Shown here in pieces: positions 13,432 to 22,366 of a stretch of DNA of 38,096 nucleotides. Made by a program: the position numbers and the translations under genes. The DNA comes from an uncultured Acidimicrobiales bacterium (lineage in GTDB: Bacteria > Actinomycetota > Acidimicrobiia > Acidimicrobiales > SZUA-35): NCBI GenBank assembly GCA_937976305.1, contig CALJSB010000149.1:1-38096 (forward strand), given 5' to 3'. Positions within the stretch are counted from its first letter, which is position 1. The number at the start of each line of letters is the position of its first letter. The notes beneath the pieces are model-generated. The model was not told the DNA's origin, ran no database searches, and was given only the letters and a program-made list of their open reading frames with translations.

Positions 13432-14709
13432 TCAGCGATCGGGCAGCATCGGTACGGCGTAGCCCTGGTCTTTCCCGACGTTTACTGCTCGGCTGATCGA
13501 GTTGGTTCCGAACTTGTCTCGCACGTGATCGACTGCTTGGTCGAGCGCTGACAGGTCTGCGAAGGGAAGCGTCATCTGCACCGCGTCTGCATTCTGGAGG
13601 TTGGCGACCGACAGGCCGATGAGCGTCAAGCCCTTGCGCTCGATCGTGGCTTCCATGGCATCGAGTATGTCGAGCGATGCCTTCATGATGGGCGCAGTGT
13701 CGGCAGTCGCCTCGGTGAGCGTGTGGGATCGGGTCGCCCGGGTGTAGTCATCGAATCTGAAGCGAACGACCACGGTTCTGCCGACTCGGTCGGCTGCTCG
13801 CAACCGTCGAGTGACCCGGTCGACGATGCCGCGCAGTTCCGCTTCGATCTCGGCGTGAGTCTTTGGCCGGCGACCCATCGCTCGTTGTGAACCCATGGAC
13901 GAACGCCGCTTGCCTGTTGTGACGCGTCGACGATCGATGTTGTGCGCAAGCGAATGCAGCTTGTGGCCGGCCGCGGCACCGACGAGGGCGACCAGGCGTT
14001 CTTCGGAGAGGTCAGCCACGTCACCAACGGTGAACAAGCCCACCCGGTGCAACTTTTCGGTCGTCACCTTGCCGACTCCCCAAAGCGCCTGCACCGGAAG
14101 CGGATGGAGAAACTCGAGCTCCCGAGCGGGAGGCACGACGAGCAGACCATCAGGCTTGCCAACGCCACTCGCCACTTTGGCCAAGAATTTGGTGCGGGCA
14201 ACACCCACGGTGATGTTGAGGCCGACGTCTGCCTTCACCCTGGCCCGCAGGCGGGTGGCGATATCGATCGGGCTGCCGGCAATTCGCCACAGACCTCTCA
14301 CGTCGAGAAACGCCTCATCGACCGAGATGCCCTCGACCAGCGGGGTGGTGTCGTTGAAGATCTCGAACACGGCCTTGCTGGCTTCGGTGTAGGCGTGCAT
14401 GCGTGGTGAGACGACAATCGCGTCGGGACACAACCGGCGAGCGGCTGACCCTCCCATGGCTGTTTTGACCCCGCATGCCTTTGCCTCGTAGCTCGCGGCG
14501 AGCACAACCCCTCCACCAACAATCACTGGTTTGCCCCGAAAGGATGGATTGTCTCGCTGTTCGACCGATGCGTAAAAGGCGTCGAGGTCGGCGTGAAGGA
14601 TCGAGGCCGAGGACGGCTCCACCCGAGACGTCTCGGTGCCTCGACCCTCGTGAACCGCAGAACTCATCTGAACCGCAGGTCGCTCTTGCTCAGCAGAACC
14701 ACTCGTCAT
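13432..14709 (-). CDS. dinB: DNA polymerase IV (Y family)
   Basis: The protein has up to 425 residues. HADLDAFYASVE at about 39-50 holds the first catalytic Asp and the steric gate FY. SVDEAFLDV near 135 holds the other acidic residues. Helix-hairpin-helix (LWGVGKVTTEKLHRVGLFTVGDV) and little-finger regions follow. It copies past damaged bases. The ATG at 14709 is directly next to the SOS box, which leaves no room for a promoter, so the true start is more likely ATG 14667 (MSSAVHEG) or further in. The first catalytic Asp comes only at about residue 41, which agrees. Expression is expected to rise when LexA is cleaved. Confidence 0.92.
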   Translation of the reverse strand: MTSGSAEQERPAVQMSSAVHEGRGTETSRVEPSSASILHADLDAFYASVEQRDNPSFRGKPVIVGGGVVLAASYEAKACGVKTAMGGSAARRLCPDAIVVSPRMHAYTEASKAVFEIFNDTTPLVEGISVDEAFLDVRGLWRIAGSPIDIATRLRARVKADVGLNITVGVARTKFLAKVASGVGKPDGLLVVPPARELEFLHPLPVQALWGVGKVTTEKLHRVGLFTVGDVADLSEERLVALVGAAAGHKLHSLAHNIDRRRVTTGKRRSSMGSQRAMGRRPKTHAEIEAELRGIVDRVTRRLRAADRVGRTVVVRFRFDDYTRATRSHTLTEATADTAPIMKASLDILDAMEATIERKGLTLIGLSVANLQNADAVQMTLPFADLSALDQAVDHVRDKFGTNSISRAVNVGKDQGYAVPMLPDR

Positions 14710-14723
14710 CGAACATATGTTCG
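14710..14723. promoter_or_regulatory. SOS box (LexA operator) at dinB
   Basis: The 14-base perfect palindrome CGAACATATGTTCG matches the actinobacterial LexA consensus CGAAC-N4-GTTCG exactly. It lies between dinB on the minus strand and the divergent di-heme protein gene. LexA bound here should repress dinB until DNA damage. Whether it also touches the divergent gene is open. Confidence 0.85.
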
Positions 14724-14820
14724 CACACAGGACACTGCTTCGTCGACTGCTGACGAACGAGTTGTGAACTTCGGGGCCCGTGCCGCCGTCGAATGGCTCG
14801 GACGGTCGATACTGATCTCT

Positions 14821-16272
14821 GTGTCTTGGCTCGCTCGCGCCCGTTGGTTCGCTGTTGGCTTGCTGACGGTCGTCATCGTGCTGGTCGGTTGCGGCGATTC
14901 CGAACTGACCACATCGTCAGAGACACCTCGTCCGTTGTTCGGATCTGATCTCGGCGGCGCAGCGACGCACGGAGCCGACGGGGCCGATGCCTTGAACACT
15001 GCCGCCCCCGATCTGACCGGCGAGCAGCAGCAGTTGTTCGATCTCGGCCGACGCTTTTTTGAAGCCGAGTGGGTGCTGATTCCTGAGGCTGGCGACGACG
15101 CAGTCGGACTCGGTCCAGTCTTCAACGCCGTCTCGTGCGCCAGCTGTCACGTGCTCGGAGGTCGCAGCCACACTGCGGTCGCCGACGGTGAACTCGAGAT
15201 CGGCATCACGTTGCGGCTTGCCACGGAGGATCTCGACCCGGTGACCGGTGGCCCCATCGGCGACCCGGTGTATGGCATGCAGCTGCAAGACCAAGCCGTT
15301 GACGGAGTCCCTGCTGAGGGTGTCGGCGTGGTCAACTACGAGCTCGTCACCGGTGAATACGGCGACGGCGAACCGTTCGAACTGCAGCGGCCGGTCTTCG
15401 AAGTGAACGATCTTGCCTTCGGGCCACTGGCAGACGGCGTGAGCGTCAGCGCCCGCACAGCCCCGCCGGTGATTGGCATGGGGTTGCTCGAAGCCATCCC
15501 CGAAGCAGACATCCTCGCACTGGCTGACCCGGACGACGACGACGGCGACGGCATCTCTGGACGTCCCAATCTGATCGTTGATGAGATGTCGGGCAACACG
15601 CTGCTGGGTCGCTTCAGCTGGAAGGCTTCGGTCTCGACGGTGCAGCAGCAGGTAGCGGTGGCGTTCCACACCGACATTGGCGTCACGACCTACTTTCATC
15701 TCGCCGAGAACTGCACCGATCCGCAAACTGAATGCCAGGCCCTTGCGACCCGAGGCCGCCCTGAGCTCAGCGACGGTCTGCTCGGCTCCGTCACCTTCTT
15801 CAACCGCGCGCTCGGTGTTCCAGCCATGCGCGACGCCGACGACCCAGACGTGATTCGTGGCGCCGAGTTGTTCGACAGCATGGGCTGTGCGTCGTGCCAC
15901 ACTCCGTCGCAGCGGACGGGGCAAACCGAAGTCGGTGTACTCACGAGCCAAGAGATCTTCCCCTACACCGATCTCTTGCTCCACGACATGGGCCCCGATC
16001 TGGCCGACGGACGAACCGAGTTCGAGGCGGGGCCATCGGAGTGGCGAACGCCGCCGCTCTGGGGACTCGGCGTGACTGCGGACGTGCTCGATGCAGATGA
16101 TGGCGGGCCCGACAACGAGGGCCGCTTCAACTTGCTGCACGACGGCCGCGCTCGCACGATCCCCGAAGCGATCCTGTGGCACGGTGGCGAGGCAGAACCT
16201 GCACGGGAAGCCTTCAGAACAGCCCCAGCCGATGACCGGGCTGCCCTCATGCGTTTCTTGGAATCGCTCTAG
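14821..16272 (+). CDS. DUF1111 di-heme c-type oxidoreductase, lipoprotein
   Basis: The protein has 483 residues from GTG 14821, chosen because it gives a compact lipoprotein signal (ARARWFAVGLLTVVIVLVGC, lipobox LVGC). GTG 14764 would add 19 residues. Two heme-binding CXXCH motifs (both CASCH) occur: one near residue 105 in FNAVSCASCHVLGG and one near residue 358 in FDSMGCASCHTPSQ. LFDLGRRFFEAEWV and the C-terminal LLHDGRARTIPEAILWHGGEAEPAREAF are characteristic of DUF1111 proteins, related to di-heme peroxidases such as MauG. Two hemes c should sit outside the membrane. The substrate is unknown. Relatives often neighbour imelysin or iron-uptake genes, but none is seen here. Confidence 0.88.
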   Translation: MSWLARARWFAVGLLTVVIVLVGCGDSELTTSSETPRPLFGSDLGGAATHGADGADALNTAAPDLTGEQQQLFDLGRRFFEAEWVLIPEAGDDAVGLGPVFNAVSCASCHVLGGRSHTAVADGELEIGITLRLATEDLDPVTGGPIGDPVYGMQLQDQAVDGVPAEGVGVVNYELVTGEYGDGEPFELQRPVFEVNDLAFGPLADGVSVSARTAPPVIGMGLLEAIPEADILALADPDDDDGDGISGRPNLIVDEMSGNTLLGRFSWKASVSTVQQQVAVAFHTDIGVTTYFHLAENCTDPQTECQALATRGRPELSDGLLGSVTFFNRALGVPAMRDADDPDVIRGAELFDSMGCASCHTPSQRTGQTEVGVLTSQEIFPYTDLLLHDMGPDLADGRTEFEAGPSEWRTPPLWGLGVTADVLDADDGGPDNEGRFNLLHDGRARTIPEAILWHGGEAEPAREAFRTAPADDRAALMRFLESL

Positions 16273-16325
16273 CTCGAATCTCTCTGAGTCAACCGATCTG
16301 ATCAGCGATCAGCGGGCCGCTTGGA

Positions 16326-17162
16326 TCACCGGGGCCTGTCGCCGTTGAGCGTGATTCGATGCATCAGTCGATGGTGGCCTTGATAGTCGTTGAGCGGATT
16401 GTGCAACGTGCAGCGGTTGTCCCAGATCACCAGGGTGCCAACCTCCCATTGCAGGCGGCATCGGAACTCGGACCGAAGCTGATGCTCGAACAGCTGCTCA
16501 AGCAGTGGTCGGCTCTCCTCGGGAGTCTGGCCCTCGAAGTGGCTGGTGTGAGCCACGTTCACGTACAGGCTCTGCCTTCCGGTTTCGGGATGTGTTCTCA
16601 CCACTGGATGGGTTGCCTCGAACGCTTGGCGAGCCGACGGTTCGTGTGCCACTCGATCTGATCTCGTTCGCGACACATCGGCGAGGGCCGAGCACTGCCG
16701 AGCCGACAGCGGGGCCAGCTGCTCTTTCAGCGCCGACGGCAGTTGCTCGTAGGCGTCGTACATGTTGGCGAACTCGGTATCGCCGCCTTCCGGGGGCACG
16801 ACCTTCGCCAACAGCATTGATGCCGCCGGCGGTTCGGGGAGATAGGCCGTGTCGGTGTGCCAGATGCCGCCAAAGTTGTTGCGCTCGTCTGGCAGTTTCT
16901 CGACAGCGATGATCTCGGGGTAGTTGTCGATCCCGGCGACGAATGGATACCGGCCAGGCTCCCCGAGGCGACGAGCAAACGCCAAATACTGATCTGGCGT
17001 GAGGTCTTGGTCGCGAAACACCACCACCAGGTGTTCGAGCCAGGTCGCTCGGATGTCGTGAACGGCAGCCTCGCTCAGCGGTCGTGCCAGATCAATGCCG
17101 GTGAGCTCAGCCCCAATCGACGCCGACAAGGGCCGAACGTCGAAGTGGGGCGAGGTGACCAT
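16326..17162 (-). CDS. TauD/TfdA-family Fe(II)/2-oxoglutarate dioxygenase
   Basis: The protein has 278 residues. The iron ligands are H102 and D104 in WHTDTAY and H254 in CTLHNPLND. An Arg about 11-15 residues later (HHRLMHRITL) should hold 2-oxoglutarate. The N-terminus (FDVRPLSASIGAELTGIDLARPLS) is typical of the family. It oxidises a small organic substrate such as taurine, an alkylsulfonate or a phenoxyacid, using O2 and 2-oxoglutarate; the exact substrate cannot be told. It is 15 bases downstream of the beta-oxidation gene on the same strand, so the two may be co-transcribed. Confidence 0.88.
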   Translation of the reverse strand: MVTSPHFDVRPLSASIGAELTGIDLARPLSEAAVHDIRATWLEHLVVVFRDQDLTPDQYLAFARRLGEPGRYPFVAGIDNYPEIIAVEKLPDERNNFGGIWHTDTAYLPEPPAASMLLAKVVPPEGGDTEFANMYDAYEQLPSALKEQLAPLSARQCSALADVSRTRSDRVAHEPSARQAFEATHPVVRTHPETGRQSLYVNVAHTSHFEGQTPEESRPLLEQLFEHQLRSEFRCRLQWEVGTLVIWDNRCTLHNPLNDYQGHHRLMHRITLNGDRPR

Positions 17163-17177
17163 GGCAGCGTCGGCCGT

Positions 17178-19286
17178 TCAGGCCGATGGAACCTTGATGG
17201 GGGAGGCTTCGAGTTGAGCGAAGGTCTTCCCCTCGGCCACGAGTTGCTCGAGAAGCGCAGCGGGCTTCCACTTCTCGCCCGCTTCGGCCTCAAACTCCTT
17301 GAGTCGAGCGAGCACGTGATCGAGCCCGAGTTGGTCCCCGTAGTGCATCGGGCCGCCGCGATAGGCGGGCCAGTTGTAGCCGTTGATCCAGATCATGTCG
17401 ATGTCTGAGGCTCGCATCGCCTTGTGCTCTTCGAGAATCTTGGCTCCCTCGTTGATCATCGGAAGTACCAGGCGTTCGACAATCTCTTCTGGGGTGAACG
17501 TGCGAGGTTCCTTGCCGGCCTTTGCCGCGAACTCTTTCACGATCTCTTCGGTGACCGGCGAAGGTGACCCAACTCGATTCTCGTCGTAGTCGTAGTAGCC
17601 CTTGCCATTTTTTTGGCCGCGACGATCGAGTTCGCACAGGCGCTCACGGATGGTCGACCCGGTCGAGGTCTCCTTGGACCAGCCAATGTCGAGGCCGGCG
17701 AGATCGCTCATCTGGAAGGGGCCCATGGCGAACCCAAAGTCGTAGAGCGCTTTGTCGACATCCCATGGCATTGCGCCCTCATCCAGCATCGCCATGGCTT
17801 CGATTCGTCGGGCATAGAGCATGCGATTGCCGACAAAACCAGGACAGACGCCCACGAGGGCACCGATCTTTCCGATCTTCTTTCCGATCTTCATCGCCGT
17901 GTTGATGACTTCGAGCGAGGTGTGATCGGCCCGCACCACTTCGAGGCACTTCATGACGTTCGCAGGCGAGAAGAAGTGCATGCCGATGACCGACTCGGGG
18001 CGGGTGGTAGCCGAGGCAATCTCATCGATGTTCAGTGCGCTGGTATTGGTGGCCAGCACCGCTCCCGGTTTGCAGATCTCGTCGAGCTTCCCGAAGATCT
18101 CCTTCTTGATGTCCATGTTCTCGAACACCGCTTCGATCACCATGTCGACCTCAGCCAGCGATTCGAGTTCGAGCGAGCCGCTGATCAGCGCCATCCGTCG
18201 TTCGACCTCATCCATCGAGAAGCGGCCGTTTCGAGCGCTGCGCTCGTAGTTGGTCCGCACCACGCCGAGGCCTCGATCGAGCGCTTCTTGATTGGTCTCG
18301 ACGATCGTGACGGCGATGCCGGCGTTGGCAAAGTTCATGGCGATGCCGCCACCCATGGTTCCTGCACCGATGATCCCGACCTTCTCGACCGGGATCTCGG
18401 CGGTGTCTCGGGGAACGTCTGGCACCTTCCACACCTGCCGCTCGGCGAAGAAGACATAGCGCTGAGCTGCTGACTCTGGGCTCGTGACGAGTTCGGTGAA
18501 GAGCTCCCTCTCCTTCGCGATGCCGTCAGCGAACGGCAGATTCACGGCGGCCTCGACGCACTGGATGATGTTCTCGGGTGCCTTGAAGCCGCGGAACTTG
18601 CGAGCCGCCTTTGACGCTCGGAACTCGTCGAAAATCTCGGGGGTGTCTCGGGCCGGCGCCACCTTGTCGTCGGAGTCGCTGATCTTCTTCAGCGGTTTGC
18701 CTTCGGCGACGAGGCGACGGGCCATCGCCTTTGCGTCGTCGAGCAGGCTGCCTTCGGCGGCCAGCTCATCGACGAGACCCATCTCGAGGCAGTCTGGGGC
18801 GGGGACGTGCACGCCAGATGTCATGAACTCCAAGGCCTTTTGCGGTCCGACGATTCGGGGGAGTCGTTGGGTACCGCCGGCGCCGGGCAAGAGACCGAGG
18901 TGGACCTCAGGCAGGCCGCACTTGGCGCTTGGCACCGCAATTCGATAGTGGGCGCACAGTGCCACTTCGAGGCCGCCGCCGAGGGCGGTGCCGTGAATGG
19001 CGGCCACGACTGGCACGTCTGAACTCTCCATCAGCGCTTGGACTTGGCCGAGGTCCTTCCCCTTGCGCTCGCCGCCGAACTCGCTGATATCGGCGCCAGC
19101 AATGAACGTGCGGCCGGCGCAGATCAACACGATCGCGGTGGCGTCAGATGCAAATGCGGCGGTGAAGCCGTCGTAGATGCCATCTCGCACGTTGTGGCTC
19201 AGGGCGTTGACGGGCGGCGAATCGAGCGTGATGACCGCAACATCACCATCGATCTCGAGTTGCGTTACGTCGTTGATCTGCGTCAT
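17178..19286 (-). CDS. Fused enoyl-CoA hydratase / 3-hydroxyacyl-CoA dehydrogenase
   Basis: The protein has 702 residues, the usual size of FadB/FadJ-type alpha subunits. Residues 1-190 are a crotonase domain (CAGRTFIAGADISEFGG; GTALGGGLEVALCAHYRIA; GLPEVHLGLLPGAGGTQRLPR). Residues 295-480 are an NAD-binding domain (VGIIGAGTMGGGIAMNFANAG) with the VIGMHFFSPANVMKCLEVV signature. A C-terminal dehydrogenase domain (VGVCPGFVGNRML) follows. It hydrates trans-2-enoyl-CoA and oxidises the 3-hydroxyacyl-CoA in fatty-acid breakdown. A good ribosome-binding site (AGAGGTAGC) precedes ATG 19286. The thiolase partner is not in the window. Confidence 0.92.
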   Translation of the reverse strand: MTQINDVTQLEIDGDVAVITLDSPPVNALSHNVRDGIYDGFTAAFASDATAIVLICAGRTFIAGADISEFGGERKGKDLGQVQALMESSDVPVVAAIHGTALGGGLEVALCAHYRIAVPSAKCGLPEVHLGLLPGAGGTQRLPRIVGPQKALEFMTSGVHVPAPDCLEMGLVDELAAEGSLLDDAKAMARRLVAEGKPLKKISDSDDKVAPARDTPEIFDEFRASKAARKFRGFKAPENIIQCVEAAVNLPFADGIAKERELFTELVTSPESAAQRYVFFAERQVWKVPDVPRDTAEIPVEKVGIIGAGTMGGGIAMNFANAGIAVTIVETNQEALDRGLGVVRTNYERSARNGRFSMDEVERRMALISGSLELESLAEVDMVIEAVFENMDIKKEIFGKLDEICKPGAVLATNTSALNIDEIASATTRPESVIGMHFFSPANVMKCLEVVRADHTSLEVINTAMKIGKKIGKIGALVGVCPGFVGNRMLYARRIEAMAMLDEGAMPWDVDKALYDFGFAMGPFQMSDLAGLDIGWSKETSTGSTIRERLCELDRRGQKNGKGYYDYDENRVGSPSPVTEEIVKEFAAKAGKEPRTFTPEEIVERLVLPMINEGAKILEEHKAMRASDIDMIWINGYNWPAYRGGPMHYGDQLGLDHVLARLKEFEAEAGEKWKPAALLEQLVAEGKTFAQLEASPIKVPSA

Positions 19287-19416
19287 TGCTACCTCTGTAT
19301 GGCGTCGTGATGTGACTCTGATTCAAACCCAGACCGTGCGCAGAGGCAAAACGTCTCGAATGTGGCCAAAAATCCACCAGGCAATACGCCGCATAGGCCA
19401 CAGGGCTGAGTTTCGT

Positions 19417-19422
19417 TACCAT
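19417..19422 (+). promoter_or_regulatory. Probable -10 box, leaderless start
   Basis: TACCAT ends seven bases before GTG 19430, the same geometry as the recombinase promoter. The mRNA would begin at or next to the start codon. No strong -35 is seen. Confidence 0.4.
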
Positions 19423-19429
19423 CGGTGCC

Positions 19430-20620
19430 GTGGGCGGTCGAAGCGATGCGTATGACGGGGTAGCCGCGGCATCTTCGCAACTCCTCGCGCACCAGCGGCT
19501 TTGGGTATCACCAGAGCTTGGTGATTCATCTGCCCTTGCCGCAGTGGTCGACCGGGCCGGAGGGTCACTCACCCGGGTGCTTTCTGCTGACGTTTTCGCG
19601 ATCGTGGTCAATGAGATCATCGGCGACAGCCGTGAAATGGCCTTTGCGCTCGAACACGACCTTGTGATCGTCACGCAAGAGGAGGCCATCGACCAGATCG
19701 AGACACAGTTGCGGGTGGCTGACCAGAACCGGGCTCCAGCGTCTGCAACTGCAGTAGATGACACCTCACGACAAGACGCGACGCCGATCGACCCTGACCC
19801 GTCTCCGCTGATCGATCTCACGAGCGATCATGATGGGCTGGTCATCGACCTGACCGAGCCAGGCGAGTCGTCCAACGCCGCATCAGTTCCATCAGCCGCA
19901 GTGCCACATGAGGCTGCGGTCAACGAGATCGAGTTCGATCTCGATGAGATGCTCGCGAAGCAAGCGCCCGTCGCCGACGTTACCGCTGATGATCTGGTCG
20001 ATGACACCGCGCCTGAAGCCACGGTGTTTGTGGACGACATTCCGGCCGGCTGGTATCCCGTGTCGGGATCGTCAAACGATGAGCGCTACTACGACGGATC
20101 CGGCTGGACCGATCAGTTCCGCTCCGGCGGGGCCGCCGATCCGCTCGCGACGCCGTTGGCTGCGTTTGCGGACGAAAAGAACCGGTGGCTCGCAGCGGTC
20201 GCTGCGCCTGCGCTTGCCGTCATCATTGGCAGCATGGGCCCGTGGGCCCTGCTGAGCACCTCCGTCGGAGACGTCTCGGTCTCCGGCATCGATCTTTCCG
20301 GCTCGCTCTCGCTGATCTTGGCCATGGCCGCCGGGGGAGCGATGGCCGTCGGTGTCGCAAAGGGCAACCGGTTGGCCCGTTTCAGCGGCGTGGGCGGGTT
20401 TGCCGCCGCGGCCTTGCTGGGTCTGTACGAGATGACCAATCTCGACGCACAGATCACCGACTCTAGTTTCGCTGATGCCTCAGCGGGTTGGGGCCTGTGG
20501 TTGGTGATTCTCGGATCACTTGGCGGCATCGCACTCGGTGCTGCGCTCGCACGCTTCGATCGGGCAATGCCCGATCGCGCAATGTCCGATCGCGCAATGC
20601 CCGATCAAGCAAGCGGCTGA
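19430..20620 (+). CDS. BRCT-like / DUF2510 multi-pass membrane protein
   Basis: The protein has 396 residues from GTG 19430. Residues 20-90 (RLWVSPELGDSSALAAVVDRAGG, VLSADVFAIVVNEIIGDSREMAFALEHDLVIVTQEEA) have the strand-helix rhythm of a BRCT-like fold. A long acidic linker of low complexity follows (about 95-200). DUF2510 lies at about 204-226 (AGWYPVSGSSNDERYYDGSGWTDQ), then four membrane helices (about 250-385). The C-terminus ends in a repeated sequence DRAMPDRAMSDRAMPDQ encoded by tandem 15-base units. A BRCT-like domain on a membrane protein is unusual. The BRCT call rests on pattern and is tentative; DUF2510 and the membrane helices are clear. Confidence 0.75.
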   Translation: MGGRSDAYDGVAAASSQLLAHQRLWVSPELGDSSALAAVVDRAGGSLTRVLSADVFAIVVNEIIGDSREMAFALEHDLVIVTQEEAIDQIETQLRVADQNRAPASATAVDDTSRQDATPIDPDPSPLIDLTSDHDGLVIDLTEPGESSNAASVPSAAVPHEAAVNEIEFDLDEMLAKQAPVADVTADDLVDDTAPEATVFVDDIPAGWYPVSGSSNDERYYDGSGWTDQFRSGGAADPLATPLAAFADEKNRWLAAVAAPALAVIIGSMGPWALLSTSVGDVSVSGIDLSGSLSLILAMAAGGAMAVGVAKGNRLARFSGVGGFAAAALLGLYEMTNLDAQITDSSFADASAGWGLWLVILGSLGGIALGAALARFDRAMPDRAMSDRAMPDQASG

Positions 20621-20632
20621 TCAAGCAAGCGA
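20557..20632 (+). repeat. 15-base tandem repeats across the gene's stop codon
   Basis: Three near-identical units CGATCGSGCAATGYC lie at 20557-20571, 20572-20586 and 20587-20601. Two diverged units with a GATCAAGCAAGCG core follow (20602-20616, 20617-20632). The second of these contains the stop codon at 20618-20620. The period is a multiple of three, so changes in copy number keep the frame and lengthen or shorten the tail. Confidence 0.75.
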
Positions 20633-20666
20633 CTGATTAACGAAGTTCCCTACTCACCATGGGCCT

Positions 20667-20689
20667 GATCGCCAGTCGGGTTGGCGATC
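20667..20689. terminator. Bidirectional hairpin between convergent genes
   Basis: GATCGCCA (20667-20674), a seven-base loop and TGGCGATC (20682-20689) form a perfect 8-bp stem between the stops at 20620 (plus) and 20715 (minus). No T-run is present. It is a probable terminator for both strands. Confidence 0.5.
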
Positions 20690-20714
20690 GCATCAGGTTT
20701 CAGGCGGTGTTGCC

Positions 20715-21911
20715 CTAATCGGCGGTTGCCTCGTCGACCACGGTGAGATCGATCGCCTCCGGCTCGCGATCGTTGCTCGCTTCGCGAAGGTCAATCACCA
20801 CATCGCTGTCATGGTGGTGATCGATGGTGTCGCCACCGATCAGATTGCGAAGGCCAAGTGCTCGAAGCGGAACGGCCACGATGTCGGTGAGAATTTCTGC
20901 CACCGTCGCCATCAGGATCCGCATGTCGAGACCGAGCGACCAGTTGCGAACGTAGTCGAGGTCGAGTGAGCGATAGCGGCCGAAGTCGGGATCGTTGCGG
21001 GCCTCGGCCTGCCAAAGACCGGTGATTCCGGGGCGCACGGCTGCACGGTCGATAGCGAGTTCTTCGTCAAATGAGAACGCCTCGTCGACAAGCGCCGGGC
21101 GTGGACCAACCAGGCTCATCTCACCCTTGAGCACGTTGATCAGCTGAGGCAGTTCGTCGATCGACAGGGCGCGAAGAGCTCTGCCGATGGGTGTCACTCG
21201 GGGGTCTTCGGAGAGTTTGAAGAGTGGGCCAGTCCGTTCGTTCTGGGCCCGAAGATCATCCTTGAGTGCTTCGGCGTCGATCACCATCGAACGGAACTTG
21301 TAGATGCGAAAGGTGCCGGAGTGTTGAGCCATCCGCTCTTGGCGAAAGAAGACCGGCCCCCCGTCCTGCTTGCGAATGAGAGCGGCAGCGACGATCAGGA
21401 TCGGCGACGTTGCAAGCAGCAGTGCCAAAGAGCCGACCACGTCCATCAACCGCTTGAGGGCTCGTTCGAGGCGAGTCTTGCGGCGTCGGTCAGCCACCAC
21501 CGATGGGCGGCGCTCCGGAGCAGCGAGGCGAATCGGTGACATGAAGGTCGAAACGGCGACGATGATCCAGGCGGTGAGTCCGAGGCCGACGACGATGGCT
21601 GGGTGAACGGGAGCAGCGACGATCAGGAGCGGGATCGAAGCAAGCGCAGTCGAAACGAACGATGCTTCTGTCACACGGCGAGCGGTTGCGGTGCGGGGAA
21701 CATTGGTGGCCCATGGTGACAGTGGCAGTGAGACGGTGAGCGAGGCGCTGAGGCCAGCCAACATCGCCGCAGCTGGCAACCACGTGGTCGGGTCGAACCC
21801 GACGACCGCGCTCAACCCAAAAAACCACAGCGCAGTAATAGCTACGAGCTCTCCGCCCCGGAGCTCTGGGAGTTCGGAGGAATCCCGAACGTCCGATTGC
21901 GTTATTGTCAC
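20715..21911 (-). CDS. Polyprenyl-phosphate sugar-phosphate transferase (WcaJ/bac_transf family)
   Basis: The protein has about 398 residues from GTG 21911 (TTG 21926 is possible). The N-terminal 150 residues hold about four membrane helices. Another helix follows (RLMDVVGSLALLLATSPILIVAAAL). The C-terminal catalytic domain has PVFFRQERMAQHSGTFRIYKFRSM, then LSIDELPQLINVLKGEMSLVGPRPALVDE and RPGITGLWQ. This is the standard signature of phosphoglycosyl transferases that load the first sugar phosphate on undecaprenyl phosphate for capsule or exopolysaccharide. The acidic C-terminal extension of about 60 residues is not conserved. No other polysaccharide genes are adjacent. Confidence 0.9.
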   Translation of the reverse strand: MTITQSDVRDSSELPELRGGELVAITALWFFGLSAVVGFDPTTWLPAAAMLAGLSASLTVSLPLSPWATNVPRTATARRVTEASFVSTALASIPLLIVAAPVHPAIVVGLGLTAWIIVAVSTFMSPIRLAAPERRPSVVADRRRKTRLERALKRLMDVVGSLALLLATSPILIVAAALIRKQDGGPVFFRQERMAQHSGTFRIYKFRSMVIDAEALKDDLRAQNERTGPLFKLSEDPRVTPIGRALRALSIDELPQLINVLKGEMSLVGPRPALVDEAFSFDEELAIDRAAVRPGITGLWQAEARNDPDFGRYRSLDLDYVRNWSLGLDMRILMATVAEILTDIVAVPLRALGLRNLIGGDTIDHHHDSDVVIDLREASNDREPEAIDLTVVDEATAD

Positions 21912-22050
21912 TTTGCCCGCTCTCAAATCGCCATGTTCATGCCGCCATGAATGAACAGATGCATGATGGCCGATTTCAGGCGATCTGTCGCCTTCGCAGC
22001 GTGGGTTAATTCACCTGTAGCAGGCTTGTAACGTTTGGCGCCGAGCTGAA

Positions 22051-22251
22051 CTACGCAGCCGATCGAACGCGGGCTGCAGTGAGCCGCGCTGAGTCGAGCC
22101 GTTCGCGTGCGACGAATCGTTCCGACAGCTCCGCATCACGACGTCGAAGATCGTCGCTCGTCGTCCACGCATCGAGGAGTTCGAGAAGCGCACCGTCGGG
22201 GTTGGCGTCGGGGTCGGTGTTGGTTGGGCGTGAAGCAAATCTCGTGATCAT
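22051..22251 (-). CDS. Small charged hypothetical protein
   Basis: The protein has 66 residues from ATG 22251, with AGGGTGAG five bases upstream (GTG 22260 would add three residues). It is helical and rich in Arg, Asp and Glu (LLELLDAWTTSDDLRRRDAELSERFVARERLDSARLTAARVRS). Codon third positions are like neighbouring real genes. It is divergent from the Lrp-type regulator and may be controlled by it. No family is recognised. It is the only likely gene in 21912-22366; the rest of that stretch shows nothing clear. Confidence 0.5.
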   Translation of the reverse strand: MITRFASRPTNTDPDANPDGALLELLDAWTTSDDLRRRDAELSERFVARERLDSARLTAARVRSAA

Positions 22252-22366
22252 GTTGCTCACCCTAAAGAAGTCGACACTTGAGATTCGCTGGTTGTGGGGG
22301 ACGATGACGCAACAATGGCTTCGATTTCAGACCAAACAGACACAACAGCTTTCAAAATAATGCAGA

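Noticed and set aside
14593-14820. N-terminal extension of the di-heme lipoprotein
   Set aside because: It would run through the dinB start and the SOS box; the lipoprotein signal begins after GTG 14821.
14917-16182. 421-residue frame opposite the di-heme protein
   Set aside because: It is a GC-rich shadow of a well-recognised gene and has no family features.
16298-16312. CTGATC-AGC-GATCAG inverted repeat as a terminator
   Set aside because: The stem is only six weak pairs with no T-run; it lies between convergent genes but the support is too thin.
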